64,000 nucleotides of DNA from Paracoccaceae bacterium. GTDB taxonomy: Bacteria > Pseudomonadota > Alphaproteobacteria > Rhodobacterales > Rhodobacteraceae. The DNA lies in contig PWZT01000037.1 in assembly GCA_003567315.1 (NCBI GenBank), positions 62,001 to 126,000 on the forward strand, read 5' to 3'. The stretch's first letter is position 1, and each line of letters begins with the position of its first letter. This document shows, piece after piece, positions 21,105-29,661 of this stretch. The position numbers and the translations under genes are program-made. The notes under the pieces were generated by a model that saw only the letters and a program-made list of their open reading frames with translations, searched no databases and was not told the origin of the DNA.

Positions 21105-21842
21105 ATGCCCCTAAGCTATGTCCAGAGCGTCACTACGAAGCTGTCCAGCTTGCTCGCAGAGCCCAAAGAGCCGATCGAAGGAGGCAGTGCCGATGCAATT
21201 CCCACAGGGGCCGTGCTGCGTGAACTCGGCCTCCTGCCGGATGTGCTGATCGCTCATGACGGAGGCTGGAGTCCCATCGAGCGTATTGCGGCCGGTGACA
21301 AGCTCCTCACCTTTGACAACGGATTTCAGCCAGTCCTTGAAAATCGCAGGATAACCCTGCACCGGCGTGAAATACCCGAGCGGAAGGCGTTTGTAATGCA
21401 CGTCCCCAAGAACGTGCTCGGGAATCGCTGCGACATGACGCTCATGCCGATGCAGGAAATCATGATGGAATCCGACCGTGCGGAAATGACTTATGGCGAC
21501 CCTTTCATCCTTGTCCCGGCCATCATGCTTGAAGGTTATCGCGGCATTCGGAAGGAGCCACTGACATCGGACCTCAACCTGCACGTACTTGTTTTCGAAT
21601 GTGAAGAGGTCATCCAGACGGATGGCTCGATGCTGGCACTTGCTCAAAGCCAGTCGTGTTTTTCACCCCTGGCCGAAACGCTCGCTTCACGCCCGACCAG
21701 CTATCCGCGTCTGACACCCTCGCAGCTGCGCCGGGCCATCGACCGCAGGCAAAGAAACCGCGATCCATTTGCAGCCCGGGCGCCTTTCGCTGCGCAGAGT
21801 GTTGATCAGATTTACGCCGCCCTTGATGCACGGCTGGCGTAG
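21105..21842 (+). CDS. Hint-domain-like protein without catalytic Cys (first of two)
   Basis: The 245-residue protein resembles the Hedgehog/intein (Hint_2) domain proteins frequent in Rhodobacteraceae. DVLIAHDGGWSPIERIAAGDKLLTFDNGFQPV aligns with the CFxxGTxIxTPxGxxxVExLxxGDxVxTxDxGxQP pattern, and LHVLVFECEEVIQTDGSMLALAQSQSCFSP with the end of the domain. The N-terminal nucleophile Cys is absent (VLI instead) and the SPQHR-type His is replaced (LMPMQEIM), so self-splicing or cleavage is unlikely. AGAGGAAC precedes the ATG. Function unknown. Confidence 0.65.
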   Translation: MPLSYVQSVTTKLSSLLAEPKEPIEGGSADAIPTGAVLRELGLLPDVLIAHDGGWSPIERIAAGDKLLTFDNGFQPVLENRRITLHRREIPERKAFVMHVPKNVLGNRCDMTLMPMQEIMMESDRAEMTYGDPFILVPAIMLEGYRGIRKEPLTSDLNLHVLVFECEEVIQTDGSMLALAQSQSCFSPLAETLASRPTSYPRLTPSQLRRAIDRRQRNRDPFAARAPFAAQSVDQIYAALDARLA

Positions 21843-24007
21843 AAGCCGCGCGACTCGGCTGCCATTTCCCGCAACATCTCGGGTGCCTCGAACCGGTCAC
21901 CGAAACGCGCCTGCAAGCTGTCGCATGTCTCGACCGCGAAGGCGGCGCCTAGCATGTCGAGCCATGAGAACGGCCCGCCCGACCACGGTGCAAAGCCCCA
22001 ACCGAGGATCGCGCCGACATCGCCTTCGCGGATATCCATCAGCACGCCCTCTTCCAGCGCGCGCACGGCCTCGAGCGTCTGGGCAAACATCAGCCGGTGC
22101 TGGACCGTGACCAGATCGGGTTGCTCGGCGGCGAGCGGGAATTTCTCGCCAAGGCCCGGCCAGAGCGCCTGCCGCTTGCCTTTGTCGTCATAGCTATAGA
22201 AACCGGCGGAAGACTTGCGCCCCAAACGGCCCTCTTCGACCATCCAGAAGACCACCTCATCGACATCACCATCCGGGTAGGCATCGCCCATCGCCGCGCG
22301 CGTCGCCTTGGCGATCTTGGCACCCAGGTCGAGCGAGGTTTCATCGACAAGCTGCAATGGCCCCAGCGGCATCCCCATCAACCGCGCCGCATTCTCGACC
22401 AGCGCGGGCGCCACGCCCTCGCGCACCATGCGCATCCCTTCATTCAGATAGGGAATGATGCAGCGATTGGCGTAGAAGAAGCGCGCGTCGTTCACCACGA
22501 TGGGCGTCTTGCGGATTTGCCGGACGAAATCGAGCGCCTTGGCAACGGCACGATCGCCGGTTTGCTCGCCACGGATGATCTCGACCAGCAGCATCTTGTC
22601 GACGGGCGAGAAGAAATGGATGCCGATGAACTGCTCCGGGCGTTCGGATGCCTTGGCCAGATCGGAAATCGGCAGCGTCGAGGTATTGGTTGCGAAGATC
22701 GCATTCTCCGGCAGCACAGCCTCGGCCTTCGCCGTCACCTCGGCCTTGATCTTCGGATCCTCGAACACGGCCTCGATCACCAGATCACATCCGTCCAGTG
22801 CGCTGTAATCCGTTGTGGGTGTGATGCGCCCCAGCACCTCGGCCTTCTTCGCCTCGGTCACCTTGCCGCGCTTCATCCCCTTGTCGAGGATACCTTCCGC
22901 ATGGGATTTCCCCTTGTCGGCCGCCTCCTGTTTGGCATCAATCAACACGACTTCGATGCCAGCATTCGCCGCGACATAGGCGATGCCTGCGCCCATCATG
23001 CCCGCACCCAGCACCCCGAGCCTGGCGACTTTCTCATCTTCAACCTGCGGGCGGTTGGCGCCTTTCTCAAGCGCCTCCTTGTTGATGAACAGCGAGCGGA
23101 TCATCGCGCTGGAGGACGGGTTCATCAGGACATTCGTGAACCAGCGCGCCTCGATCTTCAGCGCAGTATCGAAGGGCACAAGTGCCCCCTCATAGACCGC
23201 CGACAAGAGCGCCTTGGCGGCCGGATAGACACCTTGCGTCTTGCCATTGATCATGGCCGAGGCGCCGACGAAGGTCATGAAGCCGGCCGGATGATATGGC
23301 GCGCCGCCGGGCATCTTGTAGCCCTTGGCGTCCCAGGGCTTGACCAGATCAGCGTCCTTGGCCGAAAGCACCCAATCCTTCGCGCGCGCCAACAACTCGT
23401 CGCCCGGCACCACCTCGTCGATGATCCCGGAGGATTTCGCCTTTTTCGGCTCCGAGAGCTTGCCCTCCAGCAGGAAGGGCGCGGCCCCCATCGCGCCAAG
23501 CTTCCGCGCCAGCCGTGTCGTGCCGCCCGCACCGGGGAAAATACCGACCTTGATTTCGGGCAGGCCGATCTTGGCTTTTGGATTGTCGGCGGCGATGATG
23601 CGGTGACACGCGAGCGGAATTTCCAGCCCGATCCCCAGCGCGGTGCCGGGCAGGGCTGCGACAACCGGCTTGCCGCCTTTCAGCGTCTTCGGGTCCATGC
23701 CCGCGCGCTCGATCTTGCGCAGGACATGGTGCATGGACATGATGCCCTCGAACAGCCCCTTTTCGGGCTGATCCCCGGCCATTTCCTTCATCTTGGCGAT
23801 GACATTCAGATCCATCCCGCCCGCGAAATCGGATTTGCCGCTGGTGATGATGACACCCTTCACCGCCTCATCTGCCAGCGCCGTATCGACATGCGTCTCC
23901 AATTCGCGCAGCCCCTCCATCGAGAGGACGTTCATCGATTTGTTGGGAATGTCCCATGTGATTGTCGCGACGCCATCTGCATCGACTGAATAATGAAACT
24001 CGCTCAT
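21812..24007 (-). CDS. fadJ: Bifunctional enoyl-CoA hydratase / 3-hydroxyacyl-CoA dehydrogenase (FadJ-like)
   Basis: The 731-residue protein covers two steps of beta-oxidation. The crotonase domain (1-190) has SGKSDFAGGMDLN (oxyanion loop), GIGLEIPLACH and LPEIKVGIFPGAGGTTRL with both catalytic Glu residues. The dehydrogenase domain starts at GVLGAGMMGAGIAYVAA (NAD site, about 331) and has the catalytic His in IHFFSPVDKM. The C-terminal domain continues to residue 720. It is last in the leftward fatty-acid operon, 15 bases after thiolase. Whether fadB or fadJ is the better name cannot be told here. The 3' end overlaps the Hint-like gene by 31 bases. Confidence 0.93.
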   Translation of the reverse strand: MSEFHYSVDADGVATITWDIPNKSMNVLSMEGLRELETHVDTALADEAVKGVIITSGKSDFAGGMDLNVIAKMKEMAGDQPEKGLFEGIMSMHHVLRKIERAGMDPKTLKGGKPVVAALPGTALGIGLEIPLACHRIIAADNPKAKIGLPEIKVGIFPGAGGTTRLARKLGAMGAAPFLLEGKLSEPKKAKSSGIIDEVVPGDELLARAKDWVLSAKDADLVKPWDAKGYKMPGGAPYHPAGFMTFVGASAMINGKTQGVYPAAKALLSAVYEGALVPFDTALKIEARWFTNVLMNPSSSAMIRSLFINKEALEKGANRPQVEDEKVARLGVLGAGMMGAGIAYVAANAGIEVVLIDAKQEAADKGKSHAEGILDKGMKRGKVTEAKKAEVLGRITPTTDYSALDGCDLVIEAVFEDPKIKAEVTAKAEAVLPENAIFATNTSTLPISDLAKASERPEQFIGIHFFSPVDKMLLVEIIRGEQTGDRAVAKALDFVRQIRKTPIVVNDARFFYANRCIIPYLNEGMRMVREGVAPALVENAARLMGMPLGPLQLVDETSLDLGAKIAKATRAAMGDAYPDGDVDEVVFWMVEEGRLGRKSSAGFYSYDDKGKRQALWPGLGEKFPLAAEQPDLVTVQHRLMFAQTLEAVRALEEGVLMDIREGDVGAILGWGFAPWSGGPFSWLDMLGAAFAVETCDSLQARFGDRFEAPEMLREMAAESRGFYASRASRAA

Positions 24008-24022
24008 TTCCCTTGCCTCCCC

Positions 24023-25234
24023 TTACACGCGCTCGATGATTGTGGCCGCGCCCATGCCCGAGGCCACACAAAGTGTCGCAAGCCCCGTGCCCTTGCCGGT
24101 CCGCTCAAGCTCATCCAGCAGCGTGCCGATGATCATGGCCCCGGTCGCGCCCAGCGGATGGCCCATCGCGATTGCCCCGCCATTGACATTGACGCGGTCG
24201 TCAGTGACATCAAAAGCCTGCATGAAGCGCAGCACCACCGAAGCGAAAGCCTCATTGACCTCGATGAGGTCAATATCGGAAATCTGCATGCCAGCATCGC
24301 GCAGGATCTTTTCCGTCACGGGCACTGGCCCTGTCAGCATGATGGTAGGATCCGTGCCGATCCGCGCGGTCGCCTTGATACGAGCCCTTGGTTTCAAATC
24401 ATATTTCTTGCCGAACTCCGCGTTCCCGATCAGCACACCTGCCGCACCATCGACGATACCCGAGGAATTCCCGGCATGATGGATATGTTCGATTTGTTCA
24501 AGATGCGGATACTTCATCAGTGCCACCTTGTCGAAGCCGGGCATCACTTCGCCCATCTCCTTGAAGGCCGGTTTCAGCGACCCGAGGCTCTGCATATCCG
24601 TGCCCGGGCGAATATGTTCGTCCCGGTCCAGAATGGTCAGCCCGTTGATATCGGTGACTGGCACGACCGAACGCGCGAAGCGGTTTTCTTCCCATGCCTT
24701 GACCGCGCGTTTCTGGCTTTCGACTGCCAGCGCATCCGCCATATCACGGGTGAAGCCATATTCGGTTGCGATGATATCCGCCGCGATTCCCTGCGGGACG
24801 AAATACCGCTCCATCGCCACCGAAGGATCGACCGCCACCGCGGCCCCGTCCGAGCCCATGGCGACACGGCTCATCATCTCGACCCCGCCTGCGACGTAAG
24901 CCATGCCCACGCCGCCCTGCACCTGACCAGCGGCGAGATTGACAGCCTCCATGCCACTGGCGCAAAAGCGGTTGATCGCGAGCCCCGGCACCTGCTCATC
25001 GAAGCCCGAGGCCATGACTGCGGTGCGCGCAAGGCAGCCGCCCTGCTCCCCCACCTGCGTGACATTGCCCCAGATCACATCCTCGATCGCCTGCGTGTCA
25101 AGCTCACTGCGCTCCTTGAGGGCATCAAGCACCAGCGCCGAGAGCCGCACTGCCGTGACCTCGTGCAGGCTCCCATCGGCCCGCCCCTTGCCCCGCGGCG
25201 TGCGGATGGCGTCATAGATAAAAGCGTCGGTCAT
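24023..25234 (-). CDS. fadA: Acetyl-CoA C-acyltransferase (thiolase)
   Basis: The 403-residue thiolase cleaves 3-ketoacyl-CoA to acetyl-CoA. The nucleophile Cys is in NRFCASGMEAVNLAA. The other catalytic residues are in NVNGGAIAMGHPLGATGA (His) and LCVASGMGAATIIE (Cys). It lies between a glutathione transferase gene (13 bases) and fadJ (15 bases), so it belongs to the same transcript and supplies the last step of beta-oxidation. Confidence 0.95.
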   Translation of the reverse strand: MTDAFIYDAIRTPRGKGRADGSLHEVTAVRLSALVLDALKERSELDTQAIEDVIWGNVTQVGEQGGCLARTAVMASGFDEQVPGLAINRFCASGMEAVNLAAGQVQGGVGMAYVAGGVEMMSRVAMGSDGAAVAVDPSVAMERYFVPQGIAADIIATEYGFTRDMADALAVESQKRAVKAWEENRFARSVVPVTDINGLTILDRDEHIRPGTDMQSLGSLKPAFKEMGEVMPGFDKVALMKYPHLEQIEHIHHAGNSSGIVDGAAGVLIGNAEFGKKYDLKPRARIKATARIGTDPTIMLTGPVPVTEKILRDAGMQISDIDLIEVNEAFASVVLRFMQAFDVTDDRVNVNGGAIAMGHPLGATGAMIIGTLLDELERTGKGTGLATLCVASGMGAATIIERV

Positions 25235-25247
25235 GTTTCCCTCTCTT

Positions 25248-25889
25248 TCACGACGTCGATTGCGCCCGATCAGCCGGCGATCCCGGCATCAGGTCATAAG
25301 GGTGTTTCCATCCTGGAAGCACTGCGATGCGGGCCAGCCACTGATCGATTCCGAGCCAATTGCTGCGCTCAAAACCGAAGGGTTCAGTGTAGAACAGGTA
25401 GCCGCAGCAGGCAAAATCCGCGATTGTCGGCCCTTCACCCACGATCCACTCACGGGCGCCAAGATGTGTATCCAAGACCTTGCAGGCATCTCGAAACCGC
25501 GCCTGCTGGAAGGCAATGACAGCTTCGGGCCGCTTTTCCGCGGGCAGGAAATTGGCGAGAAAGCGCGCGGAACCCGCATTTGCCGAGAGTTTATGCGCGT
25601 CCCAGAACAACCACCGCAGAACCTCGTCTTCTTCCCGCAGATCGTTTCCGCCGAACTGCCCCGCCTTGCGCGCGAGGTGACGCAGAATGACAGCGGATTG
25701 AGTCAGCACCTGCTCGCCATCTTCGAGCACCGGCACCTCCCCCATCGGATTGAGCGCGCGAAACTCGGGGCTCCGCGTGGCGCCGGCGAAGAAATCGATC
25801 CAGACCGGCTCCCAGGAAAAGCCCGTGAGTTCGAGCATGAGCGCGACTTTGTAAGCGTTGCCGCTCTCTCCGAAACAATGAAGCCGCAT
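25248..25889 (-). CDS. Glutathione S-transferase family protein
   Basis: The 213-residue protein has the thioredoxin-like N-terminal domain (MRLHCFGESGNAYKVALMLE, then NPMGEVPVLEDGEQVLTQSAVILRHLA) and an all-helical C-terminal domain with GEGPTIADFACCGYL. I chose ATG 25889 because GGGGGAAG lies just before it; the ORF start 5 codons upstream lacks this. Its place inside a fatty-acid oxidation operon suggests a role with electrophilic acyl intermediates, which is only inference. Confidence 0.9.
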   Translation of the reverse strand: MRLHCFGESGNAYKVALMLELTGFSWEPVWIDFFAGATRSPEFRALNPMGEVPVLEDGEQVLTQSAVILRHLARKAGQFGGNDLREEDEVLRWLFWDAHKLSANAGSARFLANFLPAEKRPEAVIAFQQARFRDACKVLDTHLGAREWIVGEGPTIADFACCGYLFYTEPFGFERSNWLGIDQWLARIAVLPGWKHPYDLMPGSPADRAQSTS

Positions 25890-25928
25890 GTCTTCCCCCT
25901 TCAATGTCCCGCACGCCCCGTTGCGGTC

Positions 25929-25957
25929 AATTTGAGTATTTTTGGCAAGATGAAGCC
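25929..25957 (+). repeat. Interspersed repeat copy A
   Basis: This 29-base sequence (AATTTGAGTATTTTTGGCAA... through GATGAAGCC) is identical to copy B at 31494-31522. It is one of five related copies in the window, with a shared core GAGTATTT-4 bases-CAAGATGAA. Confidence 0.85.
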
Positions 25958-25973
25958 ATGACCTGGTAACGGA

Positions 25974-25989
25974 GCATTAACGTTAATGC
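25974..25989. repeat. 16-base perfect palindrome GCATTAACGTTAATGC
   Basis: This is a perfect self-complementary 16-mer upstream of the glutathione transferase gene, between inverted repeat copies A and D. It may be an operator or a stem. No factor can be assigned from sequence. Confidence 0.7.
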
Positions 25990-26045
25990 GCAAGTCTTGA
26001 AGATGCGGTACAGGCTGGAGAGCCGATGACCGCGCAAGGTGAAGC

Positions 26046-26085
26046 CGCCCCGTCCTGTTGACGCCGAGCGCCGAGGGACGGGGCG
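26046..26085. repeat. Stem-loop with 10-base perfect arms
   Basis: CGCCCCGTCC and GGACGGGGCG are separated by a 20-base loop in the gap between the small protein gene and the glutathione transferase gene. No T-tract follows on either strand. It could slow or process the operon transcript. Confidence 0.6.
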
Positions 26086-26096
26086 CATTCCGTGGG

Positions 26097-26120
26097 TTTC
26101 ATCTTGCCCCAAATACTCCC
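26097..26120 (-). repeat. Interspersed repeat copy D
   Basis: TTTCATCTTGCCCCAAATAC plus TC is identical over 22 bases to copy E at 62431. It is the reverse orientation of copy A 140 bases away, so the two form a widely spaced inverted pair. Confidence 0.85.
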
Positions 26121-26138
26121 GCCGGAGGCGCTGTCGTT

Positions 26139-26351
26139 TCATTTCTTCCGCGCCTCGAGTTCGGAGTTGAACAGGCGCAAGCGATGGCCGAGATTATCGG
26201 CATCCGTCACGGAATCGAAATTCTCGAACAGGAAGGACAGCGCCTCGCCCTCATCCAGCCCCGCTTCCTGCGCAAAGCGGCGGAGGCGACGATAGCCATC
26301 CTCGGTCATCGCGACATTGAAACGACGGGTCAGTCGGAAGCGTTTCGGCAT
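26139..26351 (-). CDS. Small conserved protein, possible ribbon-helix-helix
   Basis: The 70-residue basic protein (MPKRFRLTRRFNVAMTEDGY, then RRLRRFAQEAGLDEGEALSFLFENFDS) has the size and layout of a short strand followed by two helices, as in CopG/Arc-type DNA-binding proteins. This is a shape argument only. AGGA precedes the ATG at 8 bases. It lies 50 bases after the acyl-CoA dehydrogenase gene on the same strand, so it is probably co-transcribed. Confidence 0.65.
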   Translation of the reverse strand: MPKRFRLTRRFNVAMTEDGYRRLRRFAQEAGLDEGEALSFLFENFDSVTDADNLGHRLRLFNSELEARKK

Positions 26352-26401
26352 GATCGTTTTCCTGCAACTGGGCGCCAGCGAAGACTGGCGCCGCTGAGGT
26401 T

Positions 26402-28177
26402 TCAGAATTGTTCGGCCGAAAGCGCCATGACGCTCTCCGCGCCGCTCTGGATGCGCGCCAGATGCATCTTTGTCGCTGGAAGTTGGCGCGCCATGTAGTA
26501 GCGACCCGTGGCGAGCTTGGCCTCATAGAAGTCGCGATCCGACGCGCCCGAATCCAGCGCGGCATAGGCCGCTTTTGCCATCTGCGCCCAGACCAGCCCA
26601 AGGCAAGCATGGCCGAAGAGATGCATGAAATCACTCGAGCCTGCCAGCGCATCATTGGGCGTTTTCATGCCCCGCTCCATGAAGAACATCGCCGCCGACT
26701 GCAGATCCTTGGACGCTGATTTGAGTGGCGCGAGGAAGCCCTCGAGCCTGGCATCATCTTCATTTTCCTTGATGAAGCCCTTGATCAGTTCGAAGAACGC
26801 CATGATGGGCTTGCCCCCATCGGCGGCGAGCTTGCGGCCCACGAGATCAAGTGCCTGCACGCCGTTGGCGCCTTCATAGATCATGGCGATCCGCGCATCG
26901 CGGGCGAATTGGGACATGCCCCATTCCTCGATATAGCCATGCCCGCCATAGACCTGCTGGGCCTCGATGCTCATCGCAAAGCCCTTGTCGGTCAGGAACC
27001 CCTTGATGACAGGCGTCAGCAGCGAGATCAGGCCATCGGCCTCCTTGTCGCCCGCGCGATGCGCGCGGTCGATCAGGCTTGCGCCCCAGAGCGTGAAGGC
27101 GCGCGCACCTTCGACGAAGCTTTTCTGATCCATCAGCATTCGCCGTACATCCGGGTGGACGATCAACGGATCAGCCGGGCCATCGGGATTCTGTGCGCCT
27201 GTCACATCGCGCCCCTGAAGCCGGTCGAGCGCATAGTCGCGGGCATTTTCATAGGCAACCGCCGCCTGCGCATAGCCCTGCAGCCCCACACCGATGCGCG
27301 CCTCGTTCATCATGGTGAACATCGCTCGCATGCCCTTGTGCAACTCGCCGATCAGATAGCCCGTCGCGCCGTCGTAATTCATGACGCAGGTGGCATTGCC
27401 ATGAATGCCCATCTTCTCTTCGATCTTGCCGACCGAGACCCCATTGCGCGGCCCGAGCGAGCCATCTTCGTTCACGATGAATTTCGGGACGATGAAGAGC
27501 GAAATCCCCTTGGTGCCCTCGCCCCCACCCGGGGCCTTGGCAAGCACCAGATGAATGACATTCTCGGCCATGTCATGATCGCCCGCAGAGATGAAGATCT
27601 TCTGACCCGTGATCTTGTAGCTGCCATCATCCTGCGGCTCGGCCTTGGTGCGCAGCATCCCCAGATCGGTGCCGCAATGCGGCTCGGTCAGGTTCATCGT
27701 CCCGGTCCAGTCCATCGAGACCATCTTGGGCAGATAGGTCGCCTTCTGGTCCTCGGAGCCATGCGCAAGGATTGCCGAAATCGCGCCATGGGTCAGGCCC
27801 TGATACATGTTCAGCGCCATATTCGCAGAGACGAAAATCTCGCCTACGGCAGAACCCATCAGATAGGGCAAGTTCTGGCCACCGAATTCCTCGGGGATAT
27901 CGAGGCCGTTCCAGCCCCCTTCCTTGATCTGATCGAAGGCCGCCTTGAAGCCCTTGGGCGTATAGACGACCCCGTTTTCCAGGCGGCAACCTTCCTGATC
28001 GCCAGACGCATTCAGCGGGGCCAGCACGCCTTCGGCGAGTTTGGCGGCCTCGTCGAGAATGGCGCTGGTGAAATCGGCCTCCAGATCCGCATAGCCGGGA
28101 ATATCCGACTCGCTGATCTTGAGCAGATCATGCAGCACGAATTGCAGATCCTTGGTGGGGGCAGTGTAGTTGGGCAT
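26402..28177 (-). CDS. Acyl-CoA dehydrogenase with C-terminal extension domain
   Basis: The 591-residue flavoenzyme oxidises an acyl-CoA to the enoyl-CoA. Motifs are [28 protein letters not shown] and [27 protein letters not shown], which holds the catalytic Glu. The last 130 residues form the acyl-CoA dehydrogenase C-terminal domain of the long (about 590-residue) subfamily, which also includes the DmdC enzymes of DMSP breakdown. A fatty acyl substrate is more likely here given thiolase and FadJ in the operon. The start [13 protein letters not shown] at 28177 has GGGAGAG upstream. Confidence 0.92.
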   Translation of the reverse strand: MPNYTAPTKDLQFVLHDLLKISESDIPGYADLEADFTSAILDEAAKLAEGVLAPLNASGDQEGCRLENGVVYTPKGFKAAFDQIKEGGWNGLDIPEEFGGQNLPYLMGSAVGEIFVSANMALNMYQGLTHGAISAILAHGSEDQKATYLPKMVSMDWTGTMNLTEPHCGTDLGMLRTKAEPQDDGSYKITGQKIFISAGDHDMAENVIHLVLAKAPGGGEGTKGISLFIVPKFIVNEDGSLGPRNGVSVGKIEEKMGIHGNATCVMNYDGATGYLIGELHKGMRAMFTMMNEARIGVGLQGYAQAAVAYENARDYALDRLQGRDVTGAQNPDGPADPLIVHPDVRRMLMDQKSFVEGARAFTLWGASLIDRAHRAGDKEADGLISLLTPVIKGFLTDKGFAMSIEAQQVYGGHGYIEEWGMSQFARDARIAMIYEGANGVQALDLVGRKLAADGGKPIMAFFELIKGFIKENEDDARLEGFLAPLKSASKDLQSAAMFFMERGMKTPNDALAGSSDFMHLFGHACLGLVWAQMAKAAYAALDSGASDRDFYEAKLATGRYYMARQLPATKMHLARIQSGAESVMALSAEQF

Positions 28178-28219
28178 GGGTCTCTCCCTATCCTGTCTCG
28201 GGCGCGCTCTGCGCGGCAA

Positions 28220-28618
28220 TCATTCAGCGGCCTTGGGGCGGTCGGCATTGCGCAGCACACCTTCACCCCAGGCGAGTTCCTGTTTCAGGTCGGCAATCGC
28301 CTCGTCCAACTCGTCGCGCTGGCGTTCCATATCGGCCAACCGCTCACACGCGATCTCGTAGGTCTTTCGCAATTGCTTCAATTCGCTGTCATCGCGGTCA
28401 TACATGTTCAGAAGCTGCCGGATTTCCTCGAGGCTGAAGCCGAAGCGCTTGCCGCGCAAGATCAGCTTCAGCCGCGCCTGATCGCGGCGCGAGAACAGCC
28501 GGTGCTGCCCGTCGCGGCGCGGAAACAGCAATTCCTTGGCCTCATAGAACCGCAAGGTCCGGGGTGTGACGCCGAACTCGGCGCACATCTGGCGGATTGT
28601 CTTGACCTCATCCTGCAT
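28220..28618 (-). CDS. MerR-family regulator, first gene of the fatty-acid oxidation operon
   Basis: The 132-residue regulator has an N-terminal MerR helix-turn-helix (KTIRQMCAEFGVTPRTLRFYE, wing ELLFPRRDGQHRLFSRRD) and a long dimerisation coiled coil (about 75-125). There are no clustered Cys residues, so it senses an organic ligand rather than a metal. The ATG is set by a strong GGAGGT. It leads the operon with acyl-CoA dehydrogenase 42 bases downstream. A perfect palindrome lies 66 bases upstream, which suggests autoregulation of the LiuR type. Confidence 0.9.
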   Translation of the reverse strand: MQDEVKTIRQMCAEFGVTPRTLRFYEAKELLFPRRDGQHRLFSRRDQARLKLILRGKRFGFSLEEIRQLLNMYDRDDSELKQLRKTYEIACERLADMERQRDELDEAIADLKQELAWGEGVLRNADRPKAAE

Positions 28619-28683
28619 GACAGACCTCCATCTGACAGCACGGGCCATCCCTCCTGACCCGACTTGAGACTAAGATAAGGAAG

Positions 28684-28699
28684 TTTACGTCAACGTAAA
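28684..28699. promoter_or_regulatory. MerR-type operator TTTACGT-CA-ACGTAAA
   Basis: A perfect 7-2-7 palindrome lies in the 110-base gap between the two MerR genes. On the minus strand it sits in the roughly 20-base spacer between TTGCTT and TATCTT, the elongated promoter geometry typical of MerR activators. The sequence resembles operators I recall for LiuR-type MerR regulators of acyl-CoA and branched-chain amino acid catabolism. Confidence 0.7.
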
Positions 28700-28728
28700 G
28701 CAAAACGTGGCGTCACGAGCGCCGGCGC

Positions 28729-29106
28729 TCAGCTCTGTTTTGTCAACAACTCTGCGGCCTCGGCGCGCAGCTTCTCGAGATCGGCAATCGTGTTCTCCAA
28801 CTCCTTGGCCTGCCGCCGCAACGCGACCAGTTGCCGATCGGCCATCTCGAGCCAGGCCCGCAATTGCGGTTCGGTGCCCTCTTTCTGGTAAATCTCCAGC
28901 CATTGCCGGATTTCCTCGAGGCTGAAGCCAAACCGCCGCCCACGCATGATCAGCGTCATGCGGGCGATTTCGCGGGGCGTGTAGAAGCGATTGCGGCCTT
29001 CCTTTTCGGGGCTGAGCAGTTCGATATATTCGTAATAGCGCAAGGTGCGTGGTGTCACATCGAATTTCGCGCACATCTCCTTGAAGCTCAATCTGGTCTC
29101 GGACAT
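28729..29106 (-). CDS. Second MerR-family regulator
   Basis: The 125-residue regulator has LSFKEMCAKFDVTPRTLRYYEYIELLSPEKEG as the helix-turn-helix and wing, RGRRFGFSLEEIRQWLEIYQ, and a coiled-coil C-terminus. It is clearly a paralogue of the neighbour at 28220 (shared RGxRFGFSLEEIRQ). It lacks metal-binding Cys. It may also act on the palindrome between the two genes. It is divergent from the thioesterase operon. Confidence 0.9.
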   Translation of the reverse strand: MSETRLSFKEMCAKFDVTPRTLRYYEYIELLSPEKEGRNRFYTPREIARMTLIMRGRRFGFSLEEIRQWLEIYQKEGTEPQLRAWLEMADRQLVALRRQAKELENTIADLEKLRAEAAELLTKQS

Positions 29107-29241
29107 GGCTTCACTCCCTGCATACGCCGCGTGCCATGCTAAGGGGGCACCCGCTCAGATGCAATTCGCTTGGCGACCCTTGCCATTGGCCGGGAATCGG
29201 GCGCAGATAGGGCACCCGAGGCAAGAGGAACAGGCGCGACC

Positions 29242-29661
29242 ATGAGCGAGACCAGCCCGCAGGAATTCATCAATGCCCTGCCCTTCGCGCGCGCACTTGG
29301 CATGCAGCTTGACAGTATCGGCGGCGGACGGGCCGAAATCTCGATGGCCTGGGATGCGCGCTTCGTGGGCGATCCGGCGACGGGCGTGATCCATGGCGGC
29401 GCGGTTTCCGCGCTGATGGATACCTGCGGTGGCGCGGCCGTGATGTCCTATCCCGGCGCGCTGACCACGGCGACGATCGATCTGCGCATCGACTATATGC
29501 GCGCGGCAACGCCGGGGCAGCGGATCACGGCGCGCGCCGAATGCTACCATGTCACCCGCCGCGTGGCCTTCGTGCGCGCCACGGCCCATGACGAGGACAG
29601 CGACAATCCCGTGGCCACGGCGTCCGGCGCCTTCACTTTCGATCGCAAGGAGCGCGCATGA
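29242..29661 (+). CDS. PaaI-family hotdog thioesterase, first copy
   Basis: The 139-residue hotdog protein contains GVIHGGAVSALMDTCGGAAV, the PaaI/4HBT-type active helix with HGG, and IDLRIDYMRAATPGQRITARAE. It hydrolyses acyl-CoA thioesters, probably cytosolic. I chose ATG 29242 (MSETSPQEF); the ORF extension overlaps the divergent promoter. Its stop overlaps the next thioesterase (ATGA), so the two may form a heteromer or act in series. Confidence 0.88.
   Translation: MSETSPQEFINALPFARALGMQLDSIGGGRAEISMAWDARFVGDPATGVIHGGAVSALMDTCGGAAVMSYPGALTTATIDLRIDYMRAATPGQRITARAECYHVTRRVAFVRATAHDEDSDNPVATASGAFTFDRKERA

Noticed and set aside
21105-21842. Intein or toxin-processing Hint domain
   Set aside because: The nucleophile Cys and the key His are absent, and there are no flanking extein sequences.
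22097-23989. 630-residue antisense ORF opposite fadJ
   Set aside because: It is a shadow of the real minus-strand gene; it is rich in His, Asp and Arg, typical of GC-rich antisense frames.
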